This document shows positions 1 through 5,694 of a DNA stretch of 6,969 nucleotides, one piece after another; the first letter of the stretch is position 1; each line of letters starts with the position of its first letter. A program made the position numbers and the translations under genes. The notes beneath the pieces are model-generated. The model saw nothing but the letters and a program-made list of their open reading frames with translations, had not been told where the DNA came from and searched no databases. Origin of the DNA: Anaerolineales bacterium UBA6663 (GTDB taxonomy: Bacteria > Chloroflexota > Anaerolineae > Anaerolineales > UBA6663); the NCBI GenBank assembly GCA_002455335.1, contig DKKP01000367.1:8367-15335 (forward strand). The letters run 5' to 3'.

Positions 1-990
1 ACCCGACTGGATCTGGCGCGCCGCCCGCGCCAGCGAACGGATCGGCTGCGCCAGGCGACGTTCGCCGAACCACCAGGCCGCCACGCCGCCAAGCAGGATC
101 AGACCGGATCCCAGCCCCACGTACAGCGCGATCGATTGGTCGACCGGTTGGAGCGCGGCCTCGAGTTCGATCCCGACGGCGATGATCAGATCTTGCCCTG
201 GTGTATGCTCGGCCGAGCGAAAGGCATAGAGTCGTTCCGTGCCACCCGGCCCCTTGAGGATCCTGGGCTCGGGGCCAGGGCCTGAGCCAGCCAGCAGGGC
301 CTGGCGCAGCGCGCCCTCGGGCAGCGGCTCGCCGACGGTTGCCGCCCCGCCTGCCGGCCAATCGATGATCACTGTTGCCGAGCGATCGACCAGGGTCACT
401 GTGTACTCGGGGGCAAGCCCAAGCGCGGCGACGCGACGATTCAGCTCGTCTACATCAAGGCCAAGCAAGAGGACTGTGCTGAGTTGCTCCTGGTCGTCGT
501 GGACGGGTAGGGCCAATGTGATTAGCCGACGCTGGGTGACCTGGCCGACCTGATACCCGCCGACCACGAAATCCTGGCCTCCGATGACGCGCTGAAAGTA
601 CTCGCGCTCAGAGTAATCGCTGACGGATTCGGGCTGCGGATAGCGGCACCAACTCACGCCCTGCGGGTCGGTCGCGGCCAGAGCCACATACGACGTCGAA
701 GCAGTGATAATCCGCTGCGCCATCGACACACACTCATCGGCCCGGCGCTCCTGGATTGCCGGCGTCTCGGCGATTGTCGCCAGCAGGACGCGGGCGCTCT
801 CGATCAACTCACCATGGCTCGCACTTATCGTACGGGCCAGATCCTGGCTCTGCTCGGCGCCGCGCTCGAGCAGCGTCGCCCGCTGTTGGCTCGCAGTCAA
901 GAGCGTCAACAACAGGGCCGGTGTCAGGGCGACAAGGACGAGCGCCACCAACTGGGAGCGCATGCTGCGAAAAAGCGAGATTGATGACAT
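1..990 (-). CDS. Membrane sensor with Cache domain and HAMP, C-terminus beyond window edge (partial)
   Basis: I translated the minus strand from the ATG at 990; it stays open for 330 codons and runs off the left edge, so the output domain is missing. A first membrane helix lies at about residues 14-33. A large extracytoplasmic region (about 40-285) has the signature of a double Cache (dCACHE_1) sensor: DYSEREYFQ at 125-133, then FVVGGYQVGQVT and the hydrophobic ITLALPV strand. A second helix spans about 287-308, and the HAMP linker begins around 309 with the conserved Pro316 followed by an amphipathic AARQI segment. By family knowledge such proteins bind small ligands outside the cell and signal inward, ending in a histidine kinase, diguanylate cyclase or chemoreceptor module. 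The sequence here cannot decide which; the divergent receiver gene makes a histidine kinase plausible. The start has no strong Shine-Dalgarno. Met10 (963) is an alternative start but shows no better site. Confidence 0.85.
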   Translation of the reverse strand, partial: MSSISLFRSMRSQLVALVLVALTPALLLTLLTASQQRATLLERGAEQSQDLARTISASHGELIESARVLLATIAETPAIQERRADECVSMAQRIITASTSYVALAATDPQGVSWCRYPQPESVSDYSEREYFQRVIGGQDFVVGGYQVGQVTQRRLITLALPVHDDQEQLSTVLLLGLDVDELNRRVAALGLAPEYTVTLVDRSATVIIDWPAGGAATVGEPLPEGALRQALLAGSGPGPEPRILKGPGGTERLYAFRSAEHTPGQDLIIAVGIELEAALQPVDQSIALYVGLGSGLILLGGVAAWWFGERRLAQPIRSLARAARQIQSG

Positions 991-1181
991 GTGTCTGGCG
1001 ACGGTGTCTCGTAACGGTTCAACCAGGCTGGCTGGCGGCATTGGCCGCCGGGAACGATGTGTAGGATTGTTCCTACATCACGTTGGCGCTCGGCCGATAA
1101 CCGATGCCGTGGCGCTGTGGTACACAATGAGAGGCGCCTGCAGGGCGCTTCGTATCGGTATGCGTGAAAGTGTAGCAAGAG
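991..1181. promoter_or_regulatory. Shared divergent intergenic region of sensor and response regulator
   Basis: These 191 bases separate two divergently transcribed signalling genes, so both promoters should lie here. I could not identify convincing -35/-10 boxes for either gene. The region does contain two adjacent perfect inverted repeats, at 1034-1049 and 1060-1077, and little else of note. A GCGCC-TGCAG-GGCGC short palindrome lies at 1134-1148, in the probable leader of the response regulator. Confidence 0.45.
1060..1077. promoter_or_regulatory. Candidate operator, perfect inverted repeat TGTAGGA-TTGT-TCCTACA
   Basis: Two perfect 7-bp arms are separated by four bases, centred in the divergent sensor/response-regulator gap, about 70 bases before the sensor start and 104 before the regulator start. 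Its 18-bp length and closely spaced arms resemble sites of dimeric LuxR/NarL-type response regulators; that assignment is inference. The adjacent response regulator has no DNA-binding domain, so the protein that binds here would be encoded elsewhere, unless the site is bound by the missing part of another partner. Confidence 0.5.
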
Positions 1182-1625
1182 ATGAGTGAGAACCCCATTC
1201 CAGTCCGGCTCGAACCGGGCCCGGCCGCTGCCTCTGCAGCGGGCGACCGTCGATTGCGTGTGCTGGTTGTGGAAGACAATATCCTGGTGCGCATGCGCAT
1301 CGTCGCCACGCTCGAGGCCGAGCCGAGGTTGAGCGTCGTGGGCGCTGCGGGGACGTGTGTCGAAGGCCAGGCGCTGCTGATCGGTCTTCACCCCGAAGTT
1401 TTGGTGAGCGACATCGGCCTGCCTGGAACTCCCGAGGTCCGCAACGGCATCGAGTTGATCGCCTGGGCCGTGAAGCGCGACCCCCGGCTGCGTGCGATCA
1501 TCCTCACCAACTACACTGACGTCGCCTACCGCCAGGCTGCGCTCCGCGCCGGCGCCGCGGCCTTCCTCGACAAGTCGACCGAGTTCAGTGAATTGCCGGG
1601 CGTGATCCTCTCGCTATCGCGCTGA
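1182..1625 (+). CDS. Stand-alone receiver-domain response regulator
   Basis: This 147-residue protein consists of a flexible Ala/Pro-rich N-terminus (1-24) and a single receiver domain (25-147). All canonical residues are present: the acidic pair Glu31-Asp32 in VVEDN, the phospho-acceptor Asp77 in VSDIGLP, Thr109 in ILTNY and Lys131 in FLDKS. No output domain follows, so it probably acts by protein contact or phosphotransfer in the cytoplasm (CheY or Spo0F style), or feeds back on a kinase. An in-frame TAG lies three codons before the ATG, so 1182 is the first possible ATG; the ribosome site is weak. The gene is divergent from the Cache sensor, its likely partner. The LTNY and DKSTEF motifs recall receivers of NarL/FixJ type, so it may descend from a regulator that lost its helix-turn-helix. 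It ends 52 bases from the convergent WYL regulator. Confidence 0.88.
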   Translation: MSENPIPVRLEPGPAAASAAGDRRLRVLVVEDNILVRMRIVATLEAEPRLSVVGAAGTCVEGQALLIGLHPEVLVSDIGLPGTPEVRNGIELIAWAVKRDPRLRAIILTNYTDVAYRQAALRAGAAAFLDKSTEFSELPGVILSLSR

Positions 1626-1677
1626 GCCGCAAGCGGCATAACCCGTCGGCTACGCAGCTCCCGGCGCCACAGCGGCC

Positions 1678-2691
1678 CTAACGTCGGGGATTGTGTAGCC
1701 GGCCCGACGGCCTCCGCTTCGCTCGGCTCATGGGGCTGCGCTTGTCTCCGGCAAGACGTCGTGCCCGCTCCGCCAGCGACCGCAAATTGTCGCGCAATAA
1801 CCTCGGTTTGATGACCTCGGCCGGAAAATCCAGGCTTGCCAGGAGCAGCGCGATCCACTCGAGTTCGTAGGGCGGCCGTCGCAGCAGAACGCCGTCGGAT
1901 GTGGGTGTCAGCGTGCCAGTGCCCGGCGGAAAGTGCTCGATCGCGACCTCGAGAGTGGTGTGAAGCAACACTTCGATCGACTCGGGCGTCGACCAACCTG
2001 AAAGCGAGTCGAGCACGGATTTGAGCGGATCGAACCCTTCGGGGCGCTCAAAGCTTGCCGCGCGCGGCTCCAGACGTTCGATGCGATCCAAACGAAACGT
2101 GCGCACTGCGCGGCGCAGATGGCAGCGGCCTGTCACATACCAGTAACCTTGATTGAAGACGACGCCGTATGCGTCGAAGTCCCTATCGGTGACGCGCCCC
2201 TCGAACGCCCTGTAACGCAGATGCACCCGTTGTCGGCGGTGGACGGCCGTGCTCAGTTGCTCGAGCAGCCCGCGTTGCAGCCTGACGGCCGGCAACTCGA
2301 CATTGAACGCGATCGCCTCCTGCAGTGACCCCGCCTGCTGGTGCAAACGCTCAGGCAAGATCCGTTCGAGCTTGGCCAGCGCGCCGGCGACGGCCGCCGC
2401 ATCGACCGGCAGGTTGAATTCACGCAACATGACAAGGCCGAGCGTGAGGGCGACGGCCTCGGCATCGGTCGTCATCAAGGGCGGCATCTTGAAACCGCGC
2501 TGCAGCCGATAAGCACCCTGCGGCCCACGCTCGGCCTCGATAGGTATCCCCAGGTCTTGCAGCATCACGATGTAGCGCCGGATCGAGCGCACCGTCACCT
2601 CGAGCCGGCGAGCAAGCTCTGGACCGCTCATCTGGCCGCGCGATTGCAGCAACTCAAGGATCGTCAGCAACCGGGTGGTAGGCGAGTACAT
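1678..2691 (-). CDS. YafY-type transcriptional regulator, HTH_11 plus WYL plus WCX domains
   Basis: This 337-residue cytoplasmic DNA-binding protein starts MYSPTTRLLTILELLQS, the usual beginning of YafY/DeoR-like regulators. I therefore place the start at 2691 rather than the in-frame ATG at 2709, which would overlap the putative operator region. The winged helix-turn-helix covers about 2-60, with recognition helix VTVRSIRRYI. The WYL domain covers about 140-207, with the name-giving motif present as Trp184-Tyr185-Val186 in GYWYVTG and the conserved RTFRLDRI segment after it. A WCX-like C-terminal region follows, then a basic tail rich in Arg and Lys (last ~25 residues). WYL domains sense ligands such as nucleic acids or small molecules. 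The gene is divergent from an epoxide hydrolase across a 61-base gap with a perfect inverted repeat, so it most likely controls itself and the hydrolase. Whether it represses or activates cannot be read from the sequence. Confidence 0.9.
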   Translation of the reverse strand: MYSPTTRLLTILELLQSRGQMSGPELARRLEVTVRSIRRYIVMLQDLGIPIEAERGPQGAYRLQRGFKMPPLMTTDAEAVALTLGLVMLREFNLPVDAAAVAGALAKLERILPERLHQQAGSLQEAIAFNVELPAVRLQRGLLEQLSTAVHRRQRVHLRYRAFEGRVTDRDFDAYGVVFNQGYWYVTGRCHLRRAVRTFRLDRIERLEPRAASFERPEGFDPLKSVLDSLSGWSTPESIEVLLHTTLEVAIEHFPPGTGTLTPTSDGVLLRRPPYELEWIALLLASLDFPAEVIKPRLLRDNLRSLAERARRLAGDKRSPMSRAKRRPSGRLHNPRR

Positions 2692-2710
2692 GCCCGAATT
2701 GTCGCACATG

Positions 2711-2733
2711 TACAGGACCGAAACCGTCCTGTA
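2711..2733. promoter_or_regulatory. Probable operator of the WYL regulator, TACAGGAC-N7-GTCCTGTA
   Basis: A perfect 8-bp inverted repeat with a 7-base spacer fills the centre of the gap between the divergent WYL regulator and epoxide hydrolase. With a 2-base bulge the symmetry extends outward to CACAT/ATGTG. The arm-to-arm distance puts the half-sites about one and a half helical turns apart, suited to a dimeric winged-helix protein. A possible -10 box for the hydrolase (TAGCCT, 2741-2746) lies just beyond the right arm and a weak one for the regulator (GACAAT on the minus strand, 2698-2703) just beyond the left arm. Binding here could therefore affect both promoters. The operator role is inferred from position and symmetry. 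Confidence 0.65.
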
Positions 2734-2752
2734 TGTGGATTAGCCTGAGGGC

Positions 2753-3949
2753 ATGAACAGACAACCCTTCACCATCCATGTGTCGGACGACGTCCTCGAT
2801 GATCTGCGCACGCGATTGGCGCGTACACGCTGGCCCGATCAGGTCGAGGGCGCAGGTTGGGATTATGGCGTCAATCTCGACTACATCCGCTCGCTGACAG
2901 ACTACTGGCTCAACGGCTTCGACTGGCGCGCTCAGGAGGCCCGCCTCAACGACTTCGCACATTTCCGCACCGCGATCGACGGCACAACGATCCATTACAT
3001 CCACGAGCGCGGCCGAGGCCCGAACCCGCAGCCGCTTCTGTTATTGCACGGCTGGCCAAGCACCTTCGACCTGTATCACAAGCTCATCCCGCTGCTGACC
3101 GATCCGGCCCGTTTTGGCGGCGACCCGGCCAACGCATTCGATGTGGTCGTGCCCTCGTTGACGGGTTTCGGCTTTTCAGATCGACCGACCCGGCGTGGCG
3201 GAAACCGTGACGCCGAGCTCCTCCCCAACCTCATGCAGCAGGTCCTGGGCTACGACGATTTCGGTGTGCATGCGGGCGACACCGGTGGCTCGGTCGCGCA
3301 GGCGATGGCCATGGCCCGGCCGGACGCGCTCTGCGGACTGCATCTGACAGACATCGGTTGGAACGAGTCGGTCGACAGCCGCACGCCCGGCCTCACGCCC
3401 GCGCAGCGCGCGTATTACGAGTCGCTCGATCGCTGGATGTTCAACGAAGGCGCCTACATCTCGCTGCAGGGCACGAAGCCGCAGAACCTGGCCTATGGCC
3501 TGAACGACTCGCCGGTTGCGCTGGCGGCCTGGATCATCGATCAGTTCCGAAAACTCAGCGACTGTCAGGGCGACATCGAGCGCAGCTTCAGCAGAGATGA
3601 GCTGTTGACCAACGTCACCCTGTACTGGGTCACCGAGACGATCAACTCGTCGATGCGCTGGTACTACGACGGCTTGCATGCCGATTGGGGCGCCGCAGAA
3701 GGCGGTTCGGAGTGGAGTGCAGGTGGGACGGAAAACGAAGCCGAGACCGGCGGTTGGGGCGCGCCAAGCCCGGTGCCGGTGGGGATGGCGCTGTTCCCTG
3801 CGAAAAATCCGCCGCCGCGCGAAGTCGCCGAGCGCTATCTGAACATCGTCCACTGGTCCGAGTTGCCGCGCGGCGGACACTTCGCGGCCCTTGAGGTCCC
3901 TGAACTCCTGGCGGCGGATCTCTGTTCGTTCTTCGGAAGCCTGCCGTGA
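2753..3949 (+). CDS. Epoxide hydrolase, microsomal type (EHN domain plus alpha/beta hydrolase)
   Basis: This 398-residue enzyme of the mEH-like family opens epoxides to diols through an Asp-linked ester intermediate. The N-terminal EHN domain (about 5-110) begins PFTIHVSDDVLDDL, which fixes the ATG at 2753 although the GAGGG before it is too close for a normal ribosome site. The oxyanion motif HGWPS is at 99-103 and the nucleophile is Asp176 in HAGDTGG. The catalytic His376 lies in RGGHFAALEVPELL, and probable lid tyrosines are Tyr235 (upstream of TKPQ) and Tyr304 or Tyr305. Two features are odd. Relatives usually carry an acidic residue in FPxE/D, but here the segment reads FPAKN (348-352), so the charge-relay acid seems to be missing. 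Residues about 309-340 form a Gly/Glu/Trp-rich insert between the lid and the last strands. No signal peptide is seen. The divergent WYL regulator suggests inducible detoxification or catabolism of an epoxide. The substrate is unknown. Confidence 0.92.
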   Translation: MNRQPFTIHVSDDVLDDLRTRLARTRWPDQVEGAGWDYGVNLDYIRSLTDYWLNGFDWRAQEARLNDFAHFRTAIDGTTIHYIHERGRGPNPQPLLLLHGWPSTFDLYHKLIPLLTDPARFGGDPANAFDVVVPSLTGFGFSDRPTRRGGNRDAELLPNLMQQVLGYDDFGVHAGDTGGSVAQAMAMARPDALCGLHLTDIGWNESVDSRTPGLTPAQRAYYESLDRWMFNEGAYISLQGTKPQNLAYGLNDSPVALAAWIIDQFRKLSDCQGDIERSFSRDELLTNVTLYWVTETINSSMRWYYDGLHADWGAAEGGSEWSAGGTENEAETGGWGAPSPVPVGMALFPAKNPPPREVAERYLNIVHWSELPRGGHFAALEVPELLAADLCSFFGSLP

Positions 3950-4142
3950 TCACCCATCGCATGCCGTGCCGGAATCGGAATACCGATGTCGGAAAAGGCC
4001 GACAACTGCATCGCTGAGGCTGACCGCCGAAACAGTCGTCGCCGATGTGTCCGGGGATCGTCCCGTCGTATCGTGATCCGGTCGTTGGGCAACAAGCCCC
4101 GCGTGACTGATGAACGATCACGACACACAAGGAGAACACATC
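3950..4142 (+). promoter_or_regulatory. Intergenic leader of the GlsB-type gene
   Basis: These 193 bases follow the epoxide hydrolase and must hold its 3' end and the promoter of the small membrane protein gene. Only weak hairpins follow the hydrolase stop (ATCGG-AATA-CCGAT at about 3975-3988 and GTCGG-N6-CCGAC shortly after), none with a T-run. An 8-bp inverted repeat, TCGTGATC (4071-4078) and GATCACGA (4116-4123), flanks a 37-base spacer. I see no convincing -35/-10 pair. The translation start is clear: AAGGAGA at 4129-4135, seven bases before the ATG at 4143. Confidence 0.35.
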
Positions 4143-4415
4143 ATGTTGGATTTCATCGTCTGGATCCTGGTCGGCGGTTTCCTGGGTTGGATCGCGAGCC
4201 TGATCATGCGCACCGATGGGCGCCAGGGCACGTTCCTGGACATCATCGTGGGCATCGTCGGCGCCGCTGTCGCGGGCTGGCTGATCTCGCCGCTTGTGGG
4301 CGTGGCGACGATCAATGAGGGCAGCTTCAGCTTCGGCGCGCTTGTGGTGTCGCTGCTCGGCGCGATCGTGCTGCTGGCGATCGTCAACCTCTTCCGGTTC
4401 GGGCGCGCCCGCTGA
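4143..4415 (+). CDS. GlsB/YeaQ/YmgE family stress-response membrane protein (transglycosylase-associated)
   Basis: This is a 90-residue integral membrane protein with three predicted helices at about 3-22, 32-53 and 63-84. A short positively charged loop (MRTDGRQGT) follows helix 1 and an Arg-rich C-terminus ends the protein. GGFLGWIASLIM and the Gly-rich DIIVGIVGAAVAGW segment are hallmarks of the family, which is small and widespread in bacteria and often linked to envelope or general stress; its biochemical role is not established. The start is set by a strong ribosome site, AAGGAGA, seven bases upstream. An in-frame ATG at 4110 would add eleven hydrophilic residues and place that ribosome site inside the gene, so I reject it. 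The gene is followed by a 13-bp hairpin and then the HdeD gene, with which it is probably co-transcribed. Confidence 0.9.
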   Translation: MLDFIVWILVGGFLGWIASLIMRTDGRQGTFLDIIVGIVGAAVAGWLISPLVGVATINEGSFSFGALVVSLLGAIVLLAIVNLFRFGRAR

Positions 4416-4441
4416 TCCAACTCAAAGCCTCCAAGCACTGT

Positions 4442-4474
4442 GAAGACGGCGAGCGCATCTGGCTCGCCGTCTTC
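4442..4474 (+). terminator. Perfect 13-bp hairpin between the GlsB-type and HdeD genes
   Basis: GAAGACGGCGAGC (4442-4454) pairs perfectly with GCTCGCCGTCTTC (4462-4474) around a 7-base loop. It lies 26 bases after the GlsB-type stop. It has no T-run downstream (CGCGTAA follows), and the HdeD ribosome site begins only five bases later. It may be a weak or partial terminator, or an RNA-stabilising or processing hairpin that gives the first gene more transcript than the second. Both readings are inference. Confidence 0.6.
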
Positions 4475-4490
4475 GCGTAAGGAGCCGACG

Positions 4491-5075
4491 ATGAACAAGA
4501 CGAACCTTGCGCGCCACTGGGCGCTGATCGTCGCGCGTGGCGCGGCTGCTGTGGCCTTCGGGTTGGCCGCCTGTTTCTTCCCGACGCTCACGGGCGCGGC
4601 CCTGGTCTGGGTCTTTGGCGCGTATGCCCTGGTCGACGGTGCTGTCGCGATCGCATCGGGGCTTCTGCGACAGGGTCGTCGTGGCCGACGCTGGGCCTTC
4701 CTGGCCGAAGGCGTGCTCGGGGTCGCGGCCGGTCTGATCACGTTCGTCTGGCCGGGCCTGACCGCGCTGAGCGTCGTGCTCCTCATCGCCGGTTGGGCGA
4801 TCCTGACCGGCGTCGTCGAGCTCATCGCGGCGGTCCAACTCCGCAAGGAGATCGATGACGAGTGGCTGCTGGCCCTGGGGGGCTTCATGTCGCTGATCGT
4901 CGGGGTGCTCATGGCGTTTCGACCGGCGGCTGCGGGTGTGGCCGTGGTCTGGAGCGTCGGCTGGTACGCGCTTGTGTTCGGCGCGGTTCTGATCGTCTGG
5001 GGATTGCGACTGCGGCGCCACGGCCTTCACCCTGCCCTGGCCTCGGCCAGTCACCCAGGGCCGGCATCGCGGTGA
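4491..5075 (+). CDS. HdeD/DUF308 family six-helix membrane protein
   Basis: This 194-residue protein has six predicted membrane helices at about 11-30, 35-58, 69-88, 92-116, 126-143 and 148-172, followed by a short disordered tail. Three internal two-helix repeats are visible. Each has a short aromatic/Pro turn (FFPTLT at 29, VWPGLT at 86, FRPAAA at 143) and then a Trp-containing helix with the pattern G-(Y/W)-A-(L/I)-x-x-G. This threefold layout is typical of the HdeD/DUF308 family. E. coli HdeD contributes to acid resistance at high cell density; the role here is unknown beyond probable membrane stress protection. I chose the ATG at 4491 because AAGGAG (4479-4484) sits six bases before it; a GTG at 4440 would extend the gene through the hairpin and is unlikely. 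The gene is downstream of the GlsB-type gene and convergent with CsbD. Confidence 0.9.
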   Translation: MNKTNLARHWALIVARGAAAVAFGLAACFFPTLTGAALVWVFGAYALVDGAVAIASGLLRQGRRGRRWAFLAEGVLGVAAGLITFVWPGLTALSVVLLIAGWAILTGVVELIAAVQLRKEIDDEWLLALGGFMSLIVGVLMAFRPAAAGVAVVWSVGWYALVFGAVLIVWGLRLRRHGLHPALASASHPGPASR

Positions 5076-5145
5076 CGGCCGTGGGCGACCTCGTTCACAT
5101 CCGGACGGTCGCCGGCGAAGCAGACGATCGTCTTCAGGGAACACA

Positions 5146-5184
5146 AAGAAGCCCGCCGACGGCACAACCGTCGGCGGGCTTCTT
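5146..5184. terminator. Bidirectional intrinsic terminator between HdeD and CsbD genes
   Basis: A 17-bp perfect stem, from AAGAAGCCCGCCGACGG (5146-5162) to CCGTCGGCGGGCTTCTT (5168-5184), closes on a CACAA loop. It begins 70 bases after the HdeD stop and lies nine bases beyond the CsbD stop. On the minus strand the stem runs into TTTGTGTT, giving a reasonable T-rich tail; on the plus strand TTCTTG is weaker. It should terminate both converging transcripts. Confidence 0.9.
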
Positions 5185-5193
5185 GATCAGCGC

Positions 5194-5472
5194 TTACTTC
5201 AGGCGCTTCTCGAGTTCGGTCTTCGCCTGTTCGGTCAGATCGGCGGCCTGCCCGGCGAGGTTCTTGCGCCCGACCCCGAGGCCTACCACGAAGTCGTCCC
5301 AAGACTTGCGAGCCTGCTCCTTCGTATATCCGTAGCGTTCCTGCAGCAAGCCCGCCATGACCTCGGCGTTGCCCTCGGCGCGGGCGAGGTCGTCGTCGGT
5401 CAGCTTGCCGAAGGTCTCCTTGATCTTGCCCGCGAATTGCTTCCACTTGCCGGCGAGGATGTCGTTGTTCAT
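5194..5472 (-). CDS. CsbD family general-stress protein
   Basis: This 92-residue, highly charged soluble protein begins MNNDILAGKWKQFAGKIKE and continues with GKLTDDDL and then a YGYTKEQA segment. These are the hallmarks of the CsbD family over residues 4-56. In Bacillus subtilis CsbD belongs to the general stress regulon; its molecular function is not known. Residues about 62-92 add a C-terminal region, VGRKNLAGQAADLTEQ onward, which is predicted helical and ends in alternating Lys/Glu; it is not part of the core motif. The start at 5472 has a strong ribosome site, AGGAGA, seven bases upstream. The longer in-frame ATG at 5529 would bury that site and add nineteen unrelated residues. Its leader (CACACAGGAGAAACGATCATG) resembles that of the GlsB-type gene (CACACAAGGAGAACACATCATG), which may reflect common expression or simply a strong ribosome site. 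Confidence 0.92.
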   Translation of the reverse strand: MNNDILAGKWKQFAGKIKETFGKLTDDDLARAEGNAEVMAGLLQERYGYTKEQARKSWDDFVVGLGVGRKNLAGQAADLTEQAKTELEKRLK

Positions 5473-5633
5473 GATCGTTTCTCCTGTGTGTCTTCGGTCG
5501 GCTGGCTGACTGGCTTCAGCGACGAACACAGCTTAGGCTCAGATGCGCTCCCCGACGATCGGCGGAGGGCGTTACGGGATGTCGGCCTCGGCTTTGCGGT
5601 GTCGGAGTAGTCTGACGGCGCCGGCTCGGCGAC
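5473..5633 (-). promoter_or_regulatory. Upstream region of CsbD
   Basis: About 160 bases separate the CsbD start from the terminator of the DUF3090 operon, and the CsbD promoter should be here. A TAAGCT hexamer on the minus strand (about 5530-5535) fits TANNNT, but no matching -35 box is evident, so an alternative sigma factor is possible. I see no open reading frame or strong repeat in it. Confidence 0.3.
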
Positions 5634-5669
5634 AAAAAAAATGGACCGGGTCAGGGGCCTGACCCGGTC
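5634..5669 (-). terminator. Intrinsic terminator of the phosphatase-DUF3090 operon
   Basis: On the minus strand a 12-bp perfect stem, GACCGGGTCAGG paired with CCTGACCCGGTC (5644-5669), is followed two bases later by eight T residues (A-run at 5634-5641 on the plus strand). It starts 25 bases after the DUF3090 stop. Stem, tight loop and T-run make this the clearest intrinsic terminator in the window, and it closes the operon after DUF3090. Confidence 0.95.
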
Positions 5670-5694
5670 GTGGCGGCTGAGCAGCTCGCAGCGC

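Noticed and set aside
239..553. Plus-strand open frame of 104 codons
   Set aside because: It is antisense to the Cache sensor, which reads open through the whole stretch with family motifs.
924..1391. Minus-strand frame spanning the divergent intergenic region and the response regulator
   Set aside because: It overlaps the receiver domain and both the sensor start and the palindromes, and has no recognisable motifs.
1626..1677. Possible terminator between the response regulator and WYL regulator
   Set aside because: Only a 5-bp GCCGC-AA-GCGGC hairpin with a 2-base loop and no T-run is present, too weak to call.
3176..3880. Minus-strand open frame of 234 codons
   Set aside because: It is antisense to the epoxide hydrolase and has an Arg/Val-rich composition typical of shadow frames.
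4110..4142. Upstream ATG for the GlsB-type gene
   Set aside because: It would place the strong AAGGAGA site inside the coding region; the ATG at 4143 has ideal spacing and matches the family N-terminus.
4440..4490. GTG start for the HdeD gene
   Set aside because: It would translate through the perfect hairpin and the ribosome site; the ATG at 4491 is preferred.
5045..5080. Bulged hairpin across the HdeD stop codon
   Set aside because: GGCC-A-GTCACC pairs with GGTGAC-GGCC but has a bulge and no T-run; the 17-bp terminator downstream is the better candidate.
4118..5165. Minus-strand frames opposite the GlsB-type and HdeD genes
   Set aside because: Low-complexity Arg/Pro/Thr products; the plus-strand genes have strong ribosome sites and membrane-family signatures.
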